Below are positions 18,615 to 27,766 of a stretch of DNA of 64,000 nt, in pieces. The first letter of the stretch is position 1. Each line of letters opens with the position of its first letter. A model generated the notes under the pieces. That model ran no database searches. It worked only from the letters and a program-made list of their open reading frames with translations, and had not been told where the DNA came from. Source of the DNA: Pseudomonadales bacterium (lineage in GTDB: Bacteria; Pseudomonadota; Gammaproteobacteria; Pseudomonadales; DC-out160); the NCBI GenBank assembly GCA_019090455.1, contig JAHRWA010000074.1, forward strand, positions 1 to 64,000. The letters run 5' to 3'. The translations under genes and the position numbers were made by a program.

Positions 18615-19013
18615 CTAGCTTTGCATGCCCTGCAAAACCATTTGATCACAACTCAAAACACCGACTACGACTTCATTTTCAATGACGGGCGCATCCCACA
18701 ATCCCAATCGGTCGAACAGTCTCGCACAATACCGAATGTCCATGCAAGGGGGGACACTGACCACGGGCTTAACCATTATTTCATAGAGATTAACTCGACT
18801 CGGCGCTCGATCTTTTGCTAATACTTTCGTTGCTATATCCGACAACCGTACCATTCCATAAACATCATCCGCGTCTCGTCTTTCAACGATGATAATATTT
18901 GCTTGTTGTTGACGAAGAGTCTCTATCGCCGCAGTCACCGTTATCAGGCCGTTCATCTCAACAAATCGCGGCTCCATGACATCTCGTGCGCGAATGATTT
19001 TTGCTTTAGTCAC
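18615..19013 (-). CDS. Stand-alone CBS-pair protein
   Basis: A 132-aa protein made only of a tandem CBS (Bateman) module. The first repeat starts ARDVMEPRFVEMNGLITVTAAIETLRQQQANIIIVERRD, the second NLYEIMVKPVVSVPPCMDIRYCARLFDRLGLWDAPVIENEVVVGVLS. Such modules bind adenosine nucleotides and switch partner proteins. Its start overlaps the stop of the PII-like gene by 4 nt (ATGA), implying translational coupling and a shared task, most likely sensing energy state for the DUF1538 membrane proteins. Confidence 0.88.
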   Translation of the reverse strand: MTKAKIIRARDVMEPRFVEMNGLITVTAAIETLRQQQANIIIVERRDADDVYGMVRLSDIATKVLAKDRAPSRVNLYEIMVKPVVSVPPCMDIRYCARLFDRLGLWDAPVIENEVVVGVLSCDQMVLQGMQS

Positions 19014-19360
19014 AGGGCGTCCTCTAATTTGGTGCTGATTTTGGAGATTTGATGACTCACCCCAACGGCATCCTCGACATCCAACTGAACGGCAATACCA
19101 GTTCCTGGTTTTTCTTCAAATTCTCCGGCCCGCTCTATTTCTTCCAGTATGTGTCGACTAAGATGCTCCTCCACAATCAGTAGCAAAACATCCCTTTGCG
19201 TTTCCAATGTCAAACCCAAGAACGTTCTCGATTTTTTTCGTCCTTCTCCCCTAGCATGATTAATAACGGTCGCGCCCGTTGCGCCCGCGTCTCTAGCCGC
19301 CTTCATTACTGAGTCTGTTTTGTCATCTTCCACAAAAACGACAATCATCTTAAAGTGCAT
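19010..19360 (-). CDS. PII-like signalling protein
   Basis: A 116-aa protein with a PII-like ferredoxin fold: MIVVFVEDDKTDSVMKAARDAGATGATVINHARG, DVLLLIVEEHLSRHILEEIERAG, and KPGTGIAVQLDVEDAVGV (the loop comparable to the PII B/C region). The T-loop (about residues 37-52) is basic and lacks the uridylylated tyrosine of GlnB/GlnK, so control by GlnD is unlikely. GGAG precedes the ATG at 19360. It lies 14 bp after the first DUF1538 gene and overlaps the CBS gene, the gene arrangement of PII-like regulators next to their target transporters. Confidence 0.85.
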   Translation of the reverse strand: MHFKMIVVFVEDDKTDSVMKAARDAGATGATVINHARGEGRKKSRTFLGLTLETQRDVLLLIVEEHLSRHILEEIERAGEFEEKPGTGIAVQLDVEDAVGVSHQISKISTKLEDAL

Positions 19361-19374
19361 GATAGTTTCTCCGC

Positions 19375-20184
19375 CTAATGTTTCGTCTCTCGACGTTTCC
19401 TACTACGAGTTTCTAACTCAAATTTCATATTCGAAAGTTGCGCGTATGCCATCACTGACATGATCGGGAACAAGCTAGCAAATGCAATCAAACCAAACCC
19501 ATCAATCAATGGGCTGCGCCCTGGAACTGTTTCAGCCAATCCCAACCCCAAAGCGGCCACTAACGGCACGGTAACGGTGGAGGTAGTAACACCCCCAGAA
19601 TCATAGGCTAACGGCACCATCAGTTTGGGTGTAAATACAGTTTGAATAACCACAATGATATAACCCACCACAATGTAATATTGAATCGGGTGCCCCACCA
19701 CAATTCGGTAACTTCCCAACGCAATTCCAAACGCAACTCCTAACGCCACTGCAATTCGCAAACCCCATACACCAATCGCCCCGCCTGACACTTCATTCGC
19801 TTTAATCGCCACCGCAATGAGTGAAGGCTCTGCAATTGTAGTAGTGAGCCCAATTAAAAAAGCGAAAGCATAAACCCAACCGTAATCCTTCCAATCAACC
19901 GCAGTTCGTACCACCTCTACTCCCGGCTCAAGCCCCAAGATAAAAGCAGGTGCTGTTAATTGTGCCGCCATCATTCGCCCAATAGGAAACAAACACTTTT
20001 CCAGCCCCAATAAAAAAAGTGAAAGCCCAACCAACACATAAACAAAACCAATTAATACTGTCCGAATTTGCGGTATCGGTTTTCGAATAACAGCAAATTG
20101 AAAGCCAAAAATAATCGCCGCAATGGGGATCACATCAGTAATGGTACTCTTGATGGTATTGATCAATTCAAAAAGCAAGTCCAT
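19375..20184 (-). CDS. DUF1538 membrane protein, subunit A
   Basis: A 269-aa inner-membrane protein with about seven hydrophobic segments. DUF1538 signatures: [93 protein letters not shown]. The TTxAEP and [10 protein letters not shown] elements carry conserved polar residues inside membrane segments, as in ion-coupled carriers. It is paralogous to the adjacent gene and ends in a basic tail (ETRSRKRRETKH). Function is unknown; with the PII-like and CBS genes it is probably half of a regulated transporter. Confidence 0.85.
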   Translation of the reverse strand: MDLLFELINTIKSTITDVIPIAAIIFGFQFAVIRKPIPQIRTVLIGFVYVLVGLSLFLLGLEKCLFPIGRMMAAQLTAPAFILGLEPGVEVVRTAVDWKDYGWVYAFAFLIGLTTTIAEPSLIAVAIKANEVSGGAIGVWGLRIAVALGVAFGIALGSYRIVVGHPIQYYIVVGYIIVVIQTVFTPKLMVPLAYDSGGVTTSTVTVPLVAALGLGLAETVPGRSPLIDGFGLIAFASLFPIMSVMAYAQLSNMKFELETRSRKRRETKH

Positions 20185-20215
20185 CGCTACGTCATAACCT
20201 TTATCTCATGAAGCC

Positions 20216-20953
20216 CTAATTCAAAAACATACCGTACGCCATAACAAAAATGATGGGTGTTAACGAGGCGAATGCAATTAATCCAAAACCATCAATCATC
20301 GGATTACGTCCACGGATGGAGGAAGCTAACCCCACTCCTAGTGCCGTCACTAGCGGCACCGTTATCGTCGATGTTGTGACACCACCCGAATCATAAGCTA
20401 TGCCGACAATCTCAGGCGGCGCAAAAAATGTCATGATAACCACCATGACATAGCCACCTATAATCAAATAATGTACCGGCCAACCTTTTAATATTCGCAA
20501 CACACCAATCACTATGGCTAAGCCCACCGCAAAGGCAACCGTCAACCTCAAGCCATTGGCATAATCTAATTTAGCGTCTTCCGTCGATGCAATGATATTA
20601 CCATCGGCAGCCACTGAAGCCGCTTCGTAGGCCACAGCAATCAATGCGGGTTCTGCAACGGTAGTACCAAACCCCAATGCAAAAGCAAATATCAACAACC
20701 ACTTAACGCTCCCCTTCTTTGCAAAAGCCCGCGCCATCGACTCCCCTATAGGAAATAGGCCTTGCTCCAAACCATGGATAAATAGCGTTAAACCCAAGAC
20801 AATAAATACAACGCCTTGCAGAAGCTCACCCACATTCGGTAGATGCTGCTGCAACACAATATACTGAAAAAAAAGTACCACTAACAATATCGGCGTTAAA
20901 TCTCGAAGACTTCCCAGCATCGATCTCAATAACATAACCACGGTATTGTTCAA
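20216..20953 (-). CDS. DUF1538 membrane protein, subunit B
   Basis: A 245-aa inner-membrane paralogue of subunit A. It carries the same blocks: [95 protein letters not shown]. It has a longer loop ([16 protein letters not shown]) and no basic tail. The pair, 31 bp apart, suggests a heteromer. It is the first gene after hemY (66 bp, no terminator seen), so read-through from the hem operon is possible. Confidence 0.85.
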   Translation of the reverse strand: MNNTVVMLLRSMLGSLRDLTPILLVVLFFQYIVLQQHLPNVGELLQGVVFIVLGLTLFIHGLEQGLFPIGESMARAFAKKGSVKWLLIFAFALGFGTTVAEPALIAVAYEAASVAADGNIIASTEDAKLDYANGLRLTVAFAVGLAIVIGVLRILKGWPVHYLIIGGYVMVVIMTFFAPPEIVGIAYDSGGVTTSTITVPLVTALGVGLASSIRGRNPMIDGFGLIAFASLTPIIFVMAYGMFLN

Positions 20954-21019
20954 AGTATCTTTACCTGAATATCAACAATATTATCTCGACATAAATAGAC
21001 ACAAGAAAGAGTGACGGAA

Positions 21020-22306
21020 TTACGCAGTAGGCGTATCAGATAACGAAATATTTTTTAACAAATCCACGGTATTTGGTAATTCCGGCAGTGCAACAGAAAC
21101 CAACGTCAAGCTCCTCTGTAAGTATTCATAGCTTTTTTCAGCATCACCAAACTCATGATACCAACGAGCCAACTCACGATACACATCCATACTTGGGATT
21201 AGTGCCAAGCTCGTTTCAAAAAATTCTAACGCCTGAGTTGAATTCCCTTTTTGCAGCGTGATCCGCCCCAAGGCTAACGCTATTTCAGCATTATCGGGGC
21301 GCTGGCGATTCCACTTCTCTATCGTCGCTAACTGACGCTCAATGTCATCACTCTTCACACAACCATATAGATTCACCAGTTTATCAGACCACTGCCCCTG
21401 GGTGAGGGTATGCCGAATAAGGGTTTCAGCACTGCCTTCATCTTCAAGCTTCATGAGTAGTTGGCAGTACACCTCGATCATGTAGACATCTTTTTTCAGG
21501 TCTTCCGGCAAACTATCCCAAGTTGCAGCCAGTTTTGTCGTTTTCAGCTTCGGCGAATGATTCGATGACTGTAGATGACGATACAGCACTTGGCTATAAA
21601 CCTTTTTCTCCAAATTCGCAAAATCCAATTTGGACAAGACTTTTGATTTTTTCAATTTTGGCAGCAATTTTTGCAAGCTATCCCAGTCATTTAATTCTCT
21701 ATAGATTTGATCTAACAGTTTGAGCACCGCGGGGTGGGCTGATGAATTCTCTAACTCAGTGCCGCTCAATGGTATTAACGTCGCCATCGCAGACTGCCAT
21801 TGCTTCGACTCACATTGCATCTCCGCTTTAATCAAAGACAACGCCACATCAGCACCCTCAATACAGTCCGCGGCCAACTGCAACAATTCATCACGCTGTT
21901 GTGCATCACCTTGATAATTGGCCGCTCGCGCTGCACCGATATAAAGAGGGAAAGGGTTTTGCGCGTTTGCAGCAGATTGAGAAAGCAGCCTCTGTGCATC
22001 TAGCCAATTGCCTTCGGCCAACTGAATCAAGCCCTGGGTCGCGTTTTTCTGTGCTTTTTTATTCCCTCTGGAGGCCAGCCAAATTTGAAGACCAAATTTG
22101 GGTCCCATCACATATCGCCATAAAGACCAACCGACAATACCGAGTACCAGCATGATCCCTTCAACAATAAGAAAAAACAGGAGGCTAGTTTCTAATACAC
22201 GGTTCCCATAGGACAACAACACATATCCCGGATCGCTAAAAAAAATAACACAACCGACGCTAAACAGTACCGTTAATAGCACGACAATAAGGAACTTAGC
22301 TCTCAT
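21020..22306 (-). CDS. hemY: HemY-type TPR membrane protein
   Basis: A 428-aa protein with two N-terminal membrane helices (about 4-24 and 40-62, FLIVVLLTVLFSVGCVIFF and FFLIVEGIMLVLGIVGWSLW) and a cytosolic TPR domain ending in DAEKSYEYLQRSLTLV. This is the proteobacterial HemY of the hem operon, not the oxidase of the same name, and is thought to assist late tetrapyrrole steps at the membrane. Its start overlaps hemX by 4 nt, so the two are translationally coupled. Confidence 0.9.
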   Translation of the reverse strand: MRAKFLIVVLLTVLFSVGCVIFFSDPGYVLLSYGNRVLETSLLFFLIVEGIMLVLGIVGWSLWRYVMGPKFGLQIWLASRGNKKAQKNATQGLIQLAEGNWLDAQRLLSQSAANAQNPFPLYIGAARAANYQGDAQQRDELLQLAADCIEGADVALSLIKAEMQCESKQWQSAMATLIPLSGTELENSSAHPAVLKLLDQIYRELNDWDSLQKLLPKLKKSKVLSKLDFANLEKKVYSQVLYRHLQSSNHSPKLKTTKLAATWDSLPEDLKKDVYMIEVYCQLLMKLEDEGSAETLIRHTLTQGQWSDKLVNLYGCVKSDDIERQLATIEKWNRQRPDNAEIALALGRITLQKGNSTQALEFFETSLALIPSMDVYRELARWYHEFGDAEKSYEYLQRSLTLVSVALPELPNTVDLLKNISLSDTPTA

Positions 22307-23748
22307 GCAGGCTTCGCTCCTTTTATCTCGTTAATCCCTGGAGTCTCATTTATTTCATTGGTCTCATTTATTTTATTGGCTTTGGTTTTCAATGGCTGAG
22401 ATTCAGGACGTTTAATACTCTCAGGGTCAATAGTCTTGCTATCTTGATTTGCCCTTTCCGTAGCTCTTTGAACCGTTCTTTGCATAGCACGTTGCCGCCG
22501 CTGTTTAAGGTCAGGCCACTGGGCGGAAAAAGTTTTTACGGCAGCAATCGAACGGGAGATATCAAGAGCAGGTGATTCAATCTCAAGCGTCAGCAATTGC
22601 GTTAACGTTTTCTGAATGTATTTTGCAGTCGGTGTATCTTCACGAAAATACTCACTCACCCAATGCCGCGCTTGACTCACCGACGCGTGAAAACTCTCTC
22701 CCTGACGCCTCATAACCGATAATTGCGCCTGCTCAAGCATTAGCTGCAAGTTCTGCTGTAGATAAACTCTTTGTTCAGGCGGCAATAGAGGTTTAATGGG
22801 TTTATCCAAGGTTTGCACTAGAACCAAAGAGCTTATTGATGCACTTAATCGTTTCTTGGCCAGGTCAAAGTAACCTTGCCAACCCTGAATATCACTAAAG
22901 TTAATAAGCTCAGAATCTGATTGAGAGCCGATGCCTTTAGTCGTTCCAACGCCATCATCACTTGCTTTGTGAGTGCGCCAATCGACCTGGGGCATGGCTA
23001 AATGATCAATTTGTTTAATGACTTCGTCAATTTGAATGAAGACATATTCTAAATTGACATCCGCTACAGTCGCGAGAGTCGTTTTGTCTGACTCTAGAGC
23101 CTGCATAATACCCAGAGCCTGCGGCTCATCAATTTCCTTCACAATGCTAATACTCTCATCGAGCAAAGCGATTGCACCCGGCAGATCATGAGTCAATGTT
23201 AAGCGCTTATGCGCCAACAAAGTGTAATGCTCTAACTGCGCTAACAACCAATCCACCTCATCCTGGTTAGTGACTTTAGCCATCTGTACCGCAAGACTAT
23301 TCAAGCGCCGCGAGTCCTGCCGGATTGTGCGTCCTAGACTGCCTAATTCTGTGTGTATTTTTTTATTGTCCGCCGGTAACACCTGCAATGCAGTCAATTG
23401 TGAATGTAGGGTTTCAATTTTTTGTGAGTGCTGCTCAAAATCGCGCTGCTGCACAGAGGACTGCAACTCATGCTGTAACTTATTAATCTGCTGCCACCCC
23501 CAAAAACCTGCCGCTGCCGAGCCTCCCGCCAGAAGCACCAAAAGAAACGACAATACAATCACGCCCCAATTGGTTTTGGATTTCGTTGGGGGGGCGGGTA
23601 AAGCGGGGGGTATACTCTGGCTATTCTGAGTGGTGCTATTTTTATCAGAGCTCGCTTGATTAGCACTACTATCATCTGCACTACCTTCACTAGAGCTAGC
23701 TTGATTTGAATCATCTTGACTGGAATTTTGCTGATCTTTATCGTCCAT
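22303..23748 (-). CDS. hemX: HemX-type membrane protein (uroporphyrinogen-III operon)
   Basis: A 481-aa single-pass protein: a Ser/Asn/Gln/Asp-rich cytosolic N-terminus (1-58), a membrane helix (about 62-85, WGVIVLSFLLVLLAGGSAAAGFWGW), a coiled coil, and the HemX domain (WLLAQLEHYTLLAHKRLTLTHDLPGAIALL). It is often labelled uroporphyrinogen-III C-methyltransferase but lacks the SAM domain of CobA/CysG. The C-terminal tail repeats NEINET-like units, encoded by a short duplicated stretch at about 22337-22375. It sits between hemD and hemY. Confidence 0.9.
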   Translation of the reverse strand: MDDKDQQNSSQDDSNQASSSEGSADDSSANQASSDKNSTTQNSQSIPPALPAPPTKSKTNWGVIVLSFLLVLLAGGSAAAGFWGWQQINKLQHELQSSVQQRDFEQHSQKIETLHSQLTALQVLPADNKKIHTELGSLGRTIRQDSRRLNSLAVQMAKVTNQDEVDWLLAQLEHYTLLAHKRLTLTHDLPGAIALLDESISIVKEIDEPQALGIMQALESDKTTLATVADVNLEYVFIQIDEVIKQIDHLAMPQVDWRTHKASDDGVGTTKGIGSQSDSELINFSDIQGWQGYFDLAKKRLSASISSLVLVQTLDKPIKPLLPPEQRVYLQQNLQLMLEQAQLSVMRRQGESFHASVSQARHWVSEYFREDTPTAKYIQKTLTQLLTLEIESPALDISRSIAAVKTFSAQWPDLKQRRQRAMQRTVQRATERANQDSKTIDPESIKRPESQPLKTKANKINETNEINETPGINEIKGAKPA

Positions 23749-23794
23749 ACGAAGCCTGTTTCAATAAATAAGTTCGAGGGATTATATTAGCCTA

Positions 23795-24655
23795 TTATTT
23801 TTTCCGAGTATTGACGTACTGCTGTAACGCAAGCAGTACGGCTTCATCACTTGCTCCATTAGAAATAACCAAGGTGTCTGGTCCGGCTAGCCCAAAACCT
23901 TTCTCTTTCGCAATTTGCGCAATTCGATCACTCACCACCATCAGTGGAATTTTCTGTAGGTCTGCTAACTTATTTCCCGCCATGGCACACAAGTTAACAA
24001 GTGACTCTCCGCTGGTAATCAACACTATATCAATTTTTGCTTGAGATATCGTTGAGAACATCTCGCCGCTATGGAAGCTGGGTAGTTGCCGACAGTAGAC
24101 AGCAGCTACGTCCACAATTGCCCCTCGTGATTGGAGCGTCTCGGCTAAAAGCGGACGACCACCTTGGCCTTGCACAATCAGTATTTTACTCCCACTCACG
24201 CGATCCAACTGTTTTAATTTAAGCAGTCCTTCACTGTCGTGAGCTTCAGGTACCAAAGCGATCAAACCAAATTCCGCCATCGCATTCGCGGTGGCAGAAC
24301 CTACTGCCAACCAATTTATATCAATAGGCCATTGCGGCCAATTATCGAGAAATAAGTCACAACCTATACGAGCGGCATTGCCGCTAACGAAGATCACTGA
24401 CTGGTATTGATCCAAGTTCTCGATGGATCGGCGTATTTGTGCCGTGGGTTCCACAGCAGCAATTTCAACAGAGGGCAGCACCGTGCCCTGCCCACCTTGC
24501 GCCTGTATTTTTTTGACAAGAGTCTGTGCCTGGGCGAGTGGGCGAGTCACCAATACGCGCAGGCCTTGAAGTACTCCGTCTTTTGCTATGGTGTTATTGG
24601 TGTCGGTGTTGTTAGTGTTTTTATTTAGCATCTTTATTATGGGACATGTTGACAT
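23795..24655 (-). CDS. hemD: Uroporphyrinogen-III synthase
   Basis: About 286 aa; closes hydroxymethylbilane to uroporphyrinogen III with D-ring inversion. It has two Rossmann-like lobes: LRVLVTRPLAQAQTLVKKIQAQGGQGTVLPSVEI, then VIFVSGNAARIG, WLAVGSATANAMAEFG, ILIVQGQGGRPLLAETLQSRGAIVDVAAVYCRQ, and the closing IPLMVVSDRIAQIAKEKGF. The first 30 residues are a low-complexity Asn/Thr stretch (NKNTNNTDTNNT), so translation may begin later than the ATG at 24655; an alternative ATG is at 24631. It follows hemC by 38 bp. Confidence 0.9.
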   Translation of the reverse strand: MSTCPIIKMLNKNTNNTDTNNTIAKDGVLQGLRVLVTRPLAQAQTLVKKIQAQGGQGTVLPSVEIAAVEPTAQIRRSIENLDQYQSVIFVSGNAARIGCDLFLDNWPQWPIDINWLAVGSATANAMAEFGLIALVPEAHDSEGLLKLKQLDRVSGSKILIVQGQGGRPLLAETLQSRGAIVDVAAVYCRQLPSFHSGEMFSTISQAKIDIVLITSGESLVNLCAMAGNKLADLQKIPLMVVSDRIAQIAKEKGFGLAGPDTLVISNGASDEAVLLALQQYVNTRKK

Positions 24656-24693
24656 CAACTAAGCGTGGAAAGTGGGTATCGTCAAAGATATTT

Positions 24694-25662
24694 CTATTCA
24701 CCATAAATGATTTTTAAAATCTCACCGGCACCTGCTTCGAGTAATTGGTTGGCTACTCGATTGCCAAGCGATTCCGCCTGACTTCTTTTGTCAGAATTAC
24801 CCACATCGAACCGAATGGATTCCGATTTTTCGATGATTTTTTTCCCGTCTATTTGCCCCACCAATGCTCTCAAACCTAAGCCATCATAATCTACGGTTTC
24901 CCCAACAACCGGAAATTCTGCAAACCCGGCAATAGGTACCTGACATCCGCCTTCCAAGCGCTTGTTCATAGCACGTTCGGCCAACACTCTTAAAACAGTG
25001 CGTTCGTCAACTAAGGGTGCAATTAATGCTGAGATCACGGGATCATTGGTTCTGCACTCGATACCCACAGCGCCTTGACCCACGGCAGGCAATAAAATAC
25101 GAGTCCCAATTAAATCTCTGATGCGGTCGGCCATATCTAAACGAATCAATCCCGCCGCAGCCAAAATAATCCCATCGAACTCACCTTCATCCAGCTTTCT
25201 CAGTCGTGTATTGACGTTGCCCCTTAAGCTTAAGATTTCAAGATCCGGTCGATAAGCGGCAAGCTGGCACTGTCGACGTAGACTGGACGTCCCTACTTTT
25301 GCATTCTCTGGCAAGTCGTCCAAACTCTGATACTGATTAGAAACAAAAGCGTCGCGAGGCTCTTCTCTTTCACAAATCACACCTAGCGTCAGTCCATCGG
25401 GAAACGCCATCGGCACATCCTTCATGGAATGGACTGCGATATCAGCCCTATCCTCTAATATCGCTTGTTCCAGTTCTTTTACAAAAAGCCCTTTTCCCCC
25501 TATTTTTGCCAGTGGGGTATCGAGAATTTTATCCCCCTGAGTCGTCATGCCTAACAGCTCTACTTTAATACCCGCATGGTGTTTTTCCAGCTCTACTTTT
25601 ACAAACTCGGCTTGCCAGAGTGCAAGTGGGCTTTGGCGTGTGGCGATACGAACTGTCGTCAT
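24694..25662 (-). CDS. hemC: Hydroxymethylbilane synthase (porphobilinogen deaminase)
   Basis: A 322-aa enzyme that polymerises four porphobilinogens. Start [21 protein letters not shown]; active site VHSMKDVP; arginine-rich [11 protein letters not shown] and [16 protein letters not shown]; the dipyrromethane cofactor cysteine in [13 protein letters not shown]. Full length with all motifs. First gene of the hem unit, directly downstream of the LytTR response regulator, the same adjacency (algR-hemC) as in Pseudomonas. Confidence 0.97.
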   Translation of the reverse strand: MTTVRIATRQSPLALWQAEFVKVELEKHHAGIKVELLGMTTQGDKILDTPLAKIGGKGLFVKELEQAILEDRADIAVHSMKDVPMAFPDGLTLGVICEREEPRDAFVSNQYQSLDDLPENAKVGTSSLRRQCQLAAYRPDLEILSLRGNVNTRLRKLDEGEFDGIILAAAGLIRLDMADRIRDLIGTRILLPAVGQGAVGIECRTNDPVISALIAPLVDERTVLRVLAERAMNKRLEGGCQVPIAGFAEFPVVGETVDYDGLGLRALVGQIDGKKIIEKSESIRFDVGNSDKRSQAESLGNRVANQLLEAGAGEILKIIYGE

Positions 25663-25717
25663 GACTTGATCTTTCCTGTGCTGTTCTCAAAAAGGGATGG
25701 AACCCAGTATATCCTTT

Positions 25718-26461
25718 TTACAAACGTCGCAACATCCGTCTAAGGCCCGGCACATGACGACGGCTCACTTGTACACTATCTTCTATTTCTTTAAAACGTA
25801 CAGAATGATGTCCCGCAGACACCATATCCAAGCCCTCTATTTGATTCAAAGACACCAACGCATTGCGATGCACTCTAACGAGGCCATCGATACTATCCTC
25901 AAATTCCTTTAAGGTTTCGTCCACTAGCACTTCACCCTCAACATGGCGTACGGTCACATACTTCTGATCCGCCTTAAAATAACAAATGGTCTCAATGGGT
26001 ATCAGCTCAATACCACGGTGGGTTTTCGCGCTCACATGGGTTCGCCGAGGCGGTGTTTCACTGGCTTCTTTTATGTCATTTTCGATCCGTAATATTTGCG
26101 CTCGATTTAGGACGTTGCAATTATTTAAAGCCTTCTCTAGATCTTCCTGTCGCACAGGTTTTAACAGATAACCCGCCGCATTCACTTGAAAGGCTTGCAC
26201 CGCATACTCATCGTAGGCCGTGCAAAATATAATAGCCGGCGGCTGCTCTAACTTGGAAATATGCTCTGCCGCCTCCAAGCCATTCATACCAGGCATCTCA
26301 ATATCAAGAAAAAGCACATCGGGCTGATGGTTTGTGACATTAGTCACTGCGTCCAACCCATGCTCGGCTTCCGCCACCACCACACAATCAGGCACCCTTT
26401 CGATCAAACGTTTCAATCGGTCCCGCGCTAAGGACTCGTCGTCACAGACCATTACTCTCAT
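25718..26461 (-). CDS. algR: LytTR response regulator (AlgR-like)
   Basis: A 247-aa two-component regulator. The receiver domain (1-120) has the acidic pair D7/D8, phosphoacceptor D53 in LFLDIEMPGMNG and the conserved Lys in LLKPVRQEDL. The C-terminal LytTR DNA-binding domain (about 140-245) contains IPIETICYFKADQKYVTVRHVEGE and LVRVHRNALV. Gene order next to hemC and argH identifies it as the AlgR orthologue, which in Pseudomonas controls alginate, twitching and virulence genes. Which genes it controls here is unknown. It follows the sensor kinase by 20 bp. Confidence 0.9.
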   Translation of the reverse strand: MRVMVCDDESLARDRLKRLIERVPDCVVVAEAEHGLDAVTNVTNHQPDVLFLDIEMPGMNGLEAAEHISKLEQPPAIIFCTAYDEYAVQAFQVNAAGYLLKPVRQEDLEKALNNCNVLNRAQILRIENDIKEASETPPRRTHVSAKTHRGIELIPIETICYFKADQKYVTVRHVEGEVLVDETLKEFEDSIDGLVRVHRNALVSLNQIEGLDMVSAGHHSVRFKEIEDSVQVSRRHVPGLRRMLRRL

Positions 26462-26481
26462 GCCAAATGCCTCTATATTTG

Positions 26482-27624
26482 TCAGTTCGAAACCGCTAGG
26501 GGATAGCGAACCCGAACAGTATATTGATTCGCTTTTTCCTCGATGGTCATTGACGCTTCATCGCCATAGAGAGCTGCCAACCGATGTCCTGTATTTTCCA
26601 GCGCCATCTTGTTTCCCTTATGACCTAGTGTACGAGAGCTACCACTGATCGCAGGGACTGGGTTTTCCACACTAAAATGAAAAAAACCCGCTTCCTGCCA
26701 AGCTCTAACAACAATTTTACCGCCTTCCGGCAGCGGTTGTATGCCATGGTAGATCGCATTTTCCAACAAAGGCTGTAGGGTCAGTAACGGTATTTTGATC
26801 TGTTCCGAGACATCATCCACATTCCACTCCACGTCTAGTCGATGCCCAATACGTAGCTTTTCTATTCGCATATAACGTTGACATAGCGCGACTTCTTGCT
26901 GAAACGGCACCTGATTGCCTACTTTGTCTAAACTTGCTCTGAATAACTCAGACAAATCTTCTACTACCGTTTCGGCGGTTTGAGGATCGGTCTCGATCAA
27001 GCTCGCAATAATGTTCATGCTATTAAACAGAAAATGCGGCCGAATTCTGGATTGCAGCGCCTGCAATCGATGAGTGAGTTCAGAACGCAACTTAGCCTGC
27101 AATTGCTCCTGCAGAAAAAAATAGCGTAATACCAAGCCCGCAATTATCGCCGCAATAATCACATTACGGCCTATGTTCGACCAATCGAATAAGGATACGA
27201 ATGCCAACACATCGGGGAAATCTAGCTGCAATTTGACCTTACCCATAACCCACTGACTTAACGCACTAAAAACTGTGACATCAATTAGGATGATGCCGTA
27301 ACCCAGGATGCCCGCCCAATGATTGGGTAACAATCGCAAATAGGGTCGAGCCCAACAAAGCAGCATTGCACTAGAAAGCGCGACCCATTGCACAAAGAAG
27401 GATACCAGCGCTAAGCGCTGCCAATCGAACCATCCTAACGGGCTCGAAGCCAACACCAATACAATGGACATGAGCTCTGATACGAGTATGAGAAAAAAGA
27501 CAGACTGGGTGGCACATAAATCCGGAATAAAATAATGATCATCTTCTTCTAGCCCTTCAGCCGAAAGTGATTTTTTATCAATGTTTTCAAGCTTCTTTTT
27601 CGTCATGCCTACAGTTTGGACCAT
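26482..27624 (-). CDS. algZ: LytS/AlgZ-type sensor histidine kinase
   Basis: About 380 aa. Four to five N-terminal membrane helices (about residues 40-170) lead into a His_kinase (PF06580-type) domain with the unusual H-box LQSRIRPHFLFNSMNIIASLIE, followed by an HATPase_c region (LQPLLENAIYHGIQPLPEGGKI). AlgZ/FimS kinases act on AlgR. The start is uncertain: ATGs at 27624 and 27606 are both possible, while the longest frame uses a TTG at 27648. It is divergent from argH with a short shared promoter region. Confidence 0.87.
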   Translation of the reverse strand: MVQTVGMTKKKLENIDKKSLSAEGLEEDDHYFIPDLCATQSVFFLILVSELMSIVLVLASSPLGWFDWQRLALVSFFVQWVALSSAMLLCWARPYLRLLPNHWAGILGYGIILIDVTVFSALSQWVMGKVKLQLDFPDVLAFVSLFDWSNIGRNVIIAAIIAGLVLRYFFLQEQLQAKLRSELTHRLQALQSRIRPHFLFNSMNIIASLIETDPQTAETVVEDLSELFRASLDKVGNQVPFQQEVALCQRYMRIEKLRIGHRLDVEWNVDDVSEQIKIPLLTLQPLLENAIYHGIQPLPEGGKIVVRAWQEAGFFHFSVENPVPAISGSSRTLGHKGNKMALENTGHRLAALYGDEASMTIEEKANQYTVRVRYPLAVSN

Positions 27625-27723
27625 ATTATTGAAATAGCACAAGCGCAATTCAGTATCCGAGAGTCTCGGTCCTATTTTATTGATTTTATCGGTGGGTAAA
27701 AAAGGCGTTTGATCAATAGAAAG

Positions 27724-27732
27724 TGGTACAAT
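27724..27732 (+). promoter_or_regulatory. Extended -10 promoter of argH
   Basis: TGGTACAAT, an extended -10 element (TGn plus TACAAT), lies 34 nt before the argH ATG, giving a leader of about 28 nt. No good -35 is seen, consistent with an extended -10 promoter. Confidence 0.5.
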
Positions 27733-27766
27733 TGCTGCCCTCTTTCTCTCATATAGAGTTTATCTC

